A program made the position numbers and the translations under genes. 56,251 nucleotides of DNA from Gammaproteobacteria bacterium (lineage in GTDB: Bacteria > Pseudomonadota > Gammaproteobacteria > UBA1113): positions 1 to 56,251 of the forward strand of contig JAJFKH010000050.1 in assembly GCA_021773305.1 (NCBI GenBank), given 5' to 3'. This document shows positions 55,877-56,251 of this stretch, piece after piece (position 1 is the first letter of the stretch; every line of letters begins with the position of its first letter). The notes under the pieces are model-generated. The model made no database searches and had not been told where the DNA came from. It saw only the letters and a program-made list of their open reading frames with translations.

Positions 55877-56200
55877 ATGAAGGTCAAGATGCGCAAAAGG
55901 TTATCAGATCCAGGCTTATTAGAGGCGATTCGGGTACGATTTTCAAGGCTGAAAGATCCTCTCGGGAGGAAAACAAAATATCCATTAGGGGATTGCTTGA
56001 TGTCAGCCCTAGCGATGTTTAGTTTAAAATATCATTCTTTTCTACAGTTTGAGCAGGGCCATTGTACGGATAAAAAAGTCCGTCATAATTTACAATCCCT
56101 TTATGGAGTTGTGTCATTACCAAGGGAAACTGTCGTATTAATTACCGAGCGACTTTGTCGTAGGACTATATTGGTTGTTGAAAATAAGGTCAAGTCCTGA
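55877..56200 (+). pseudogene. Truncated transposase (ISNCY-like N-terminus)
   Basis: 107 residues. MRKRLSDPGLLEAIRVRFSRLKDP, then GDCLMSALAMFSLKYHSFLQFEQ and VRHNLQSLYGV match the N-terminus of ISNCY-type transposases common in Legionella and relatives, which are about 400 residues long. Soon after the YGVVSLPRET segment the frame runs to a stop with no catalytic domain. The last 51 nt of the window do not continue it clearly. An inactive remnant, though the window edge prevents seeing the whole element. Confidence 0.65.
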
Positions 56201-56251
56201 TTGACTTTAATGAGAACAAAAATGGCTGTATGGCCACTTTAGCGGCGAGTT

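Overview
The window is 56 kb of a gammaproteobacterial chromosome. The S10-spc-alpha ribosomal order, the aceE-aceF-lpdA operon, the uvrA / MFS-ssb divergence and the rplM-rpsI-petABC-sspAB run are all typical of that class. Several large proteins without housekeeping relatives lie between the core genes: a tandem-repeat ankyrin-like protein, a HAD-like protein, coiled-coil and multi-membrane proteins, and proteins with an LPD7-like domain. Direct repeats resembling PmrA boxes lie upstream of some of them. Together these point to the Legionellales (Legionella / Coxiella / Berkiella-like, host-associated). The family cannot be fixed from this sequence alone, and no secretion-system gene is in the window.

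Layout. 1-13.9 kb: 3' end of tuf, then 29 collinear genes of the S10, spc and alpha operons (rpsJ to rplQ, including secY and rpoA), many overlapping by 1-11 nt, with recognisable internal promoters before rplN and rpsM. tpm overlaps the end of rplQ. 14.5-14.9 kb holds gene debris, including an RTX-type C-terminal remnant. 14.9-22.8 kb: pyruvate dehydrogenase complex (aceE, aceF, lpdA) followed closely by tex. 22.9-26.7 kb: rimI, a GIY-YIG protein, a cold-shock protein with a strong terminator, prfC and hemH (tail-to-tail). 26.7-35.4 kb: accessory block with two unknown leftward genes, a DUF3999 protein, a 951-residue protein with twelve exactly in-phase 48-residue repeats plus an Arg/Gly/Tyr/Asn/Gln-rich tail, and a HAD-like protein with a perfect YTTAAK-N5-YTTAAK box. 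35.4-40.3 kb: ssb, a YajR-type transporter and uvrA. 40.6-46.7 kb: internally duplicated membrane protein, alpha/beta hydrolase, zapE, and two convergent unknown genes. 46.9-52.7 kb: HU protein with a histone H1-like tail, a 2Fe-2S protein, rplM, rpsI (with an acidic insertion), the cytochrome bc1 genes petABC, sspA and sspB. 52.7-56.25 kb: a divergent restriction-modification pair, a small conserved-looking protein, about 750 bp of gene-free sequence and a truncated transposase.

How they work together. The core genes cover translation (ribosome, RF3, RimI, SecY), transcription (RpoA, Tex), pyruvate oxidation and the respiratory bc1 complex, haem synthesis, DNA repair and replication (UvrA, SSB), and ClpXP delivery (SspB). 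The accessory genes look like a dispersed set of candidate secreted effectors. The strongest lead is that three of their upstream regions carry 11-bp-spaced TTAA direct repeats like those bound by PmrA, the response regulator that controls Dot/Icm genes in Legionella and Coxiella. The repeat protein with its low-complexity tail is the most unusual single gene. All assignments come from reading the sequence; no database search was run.
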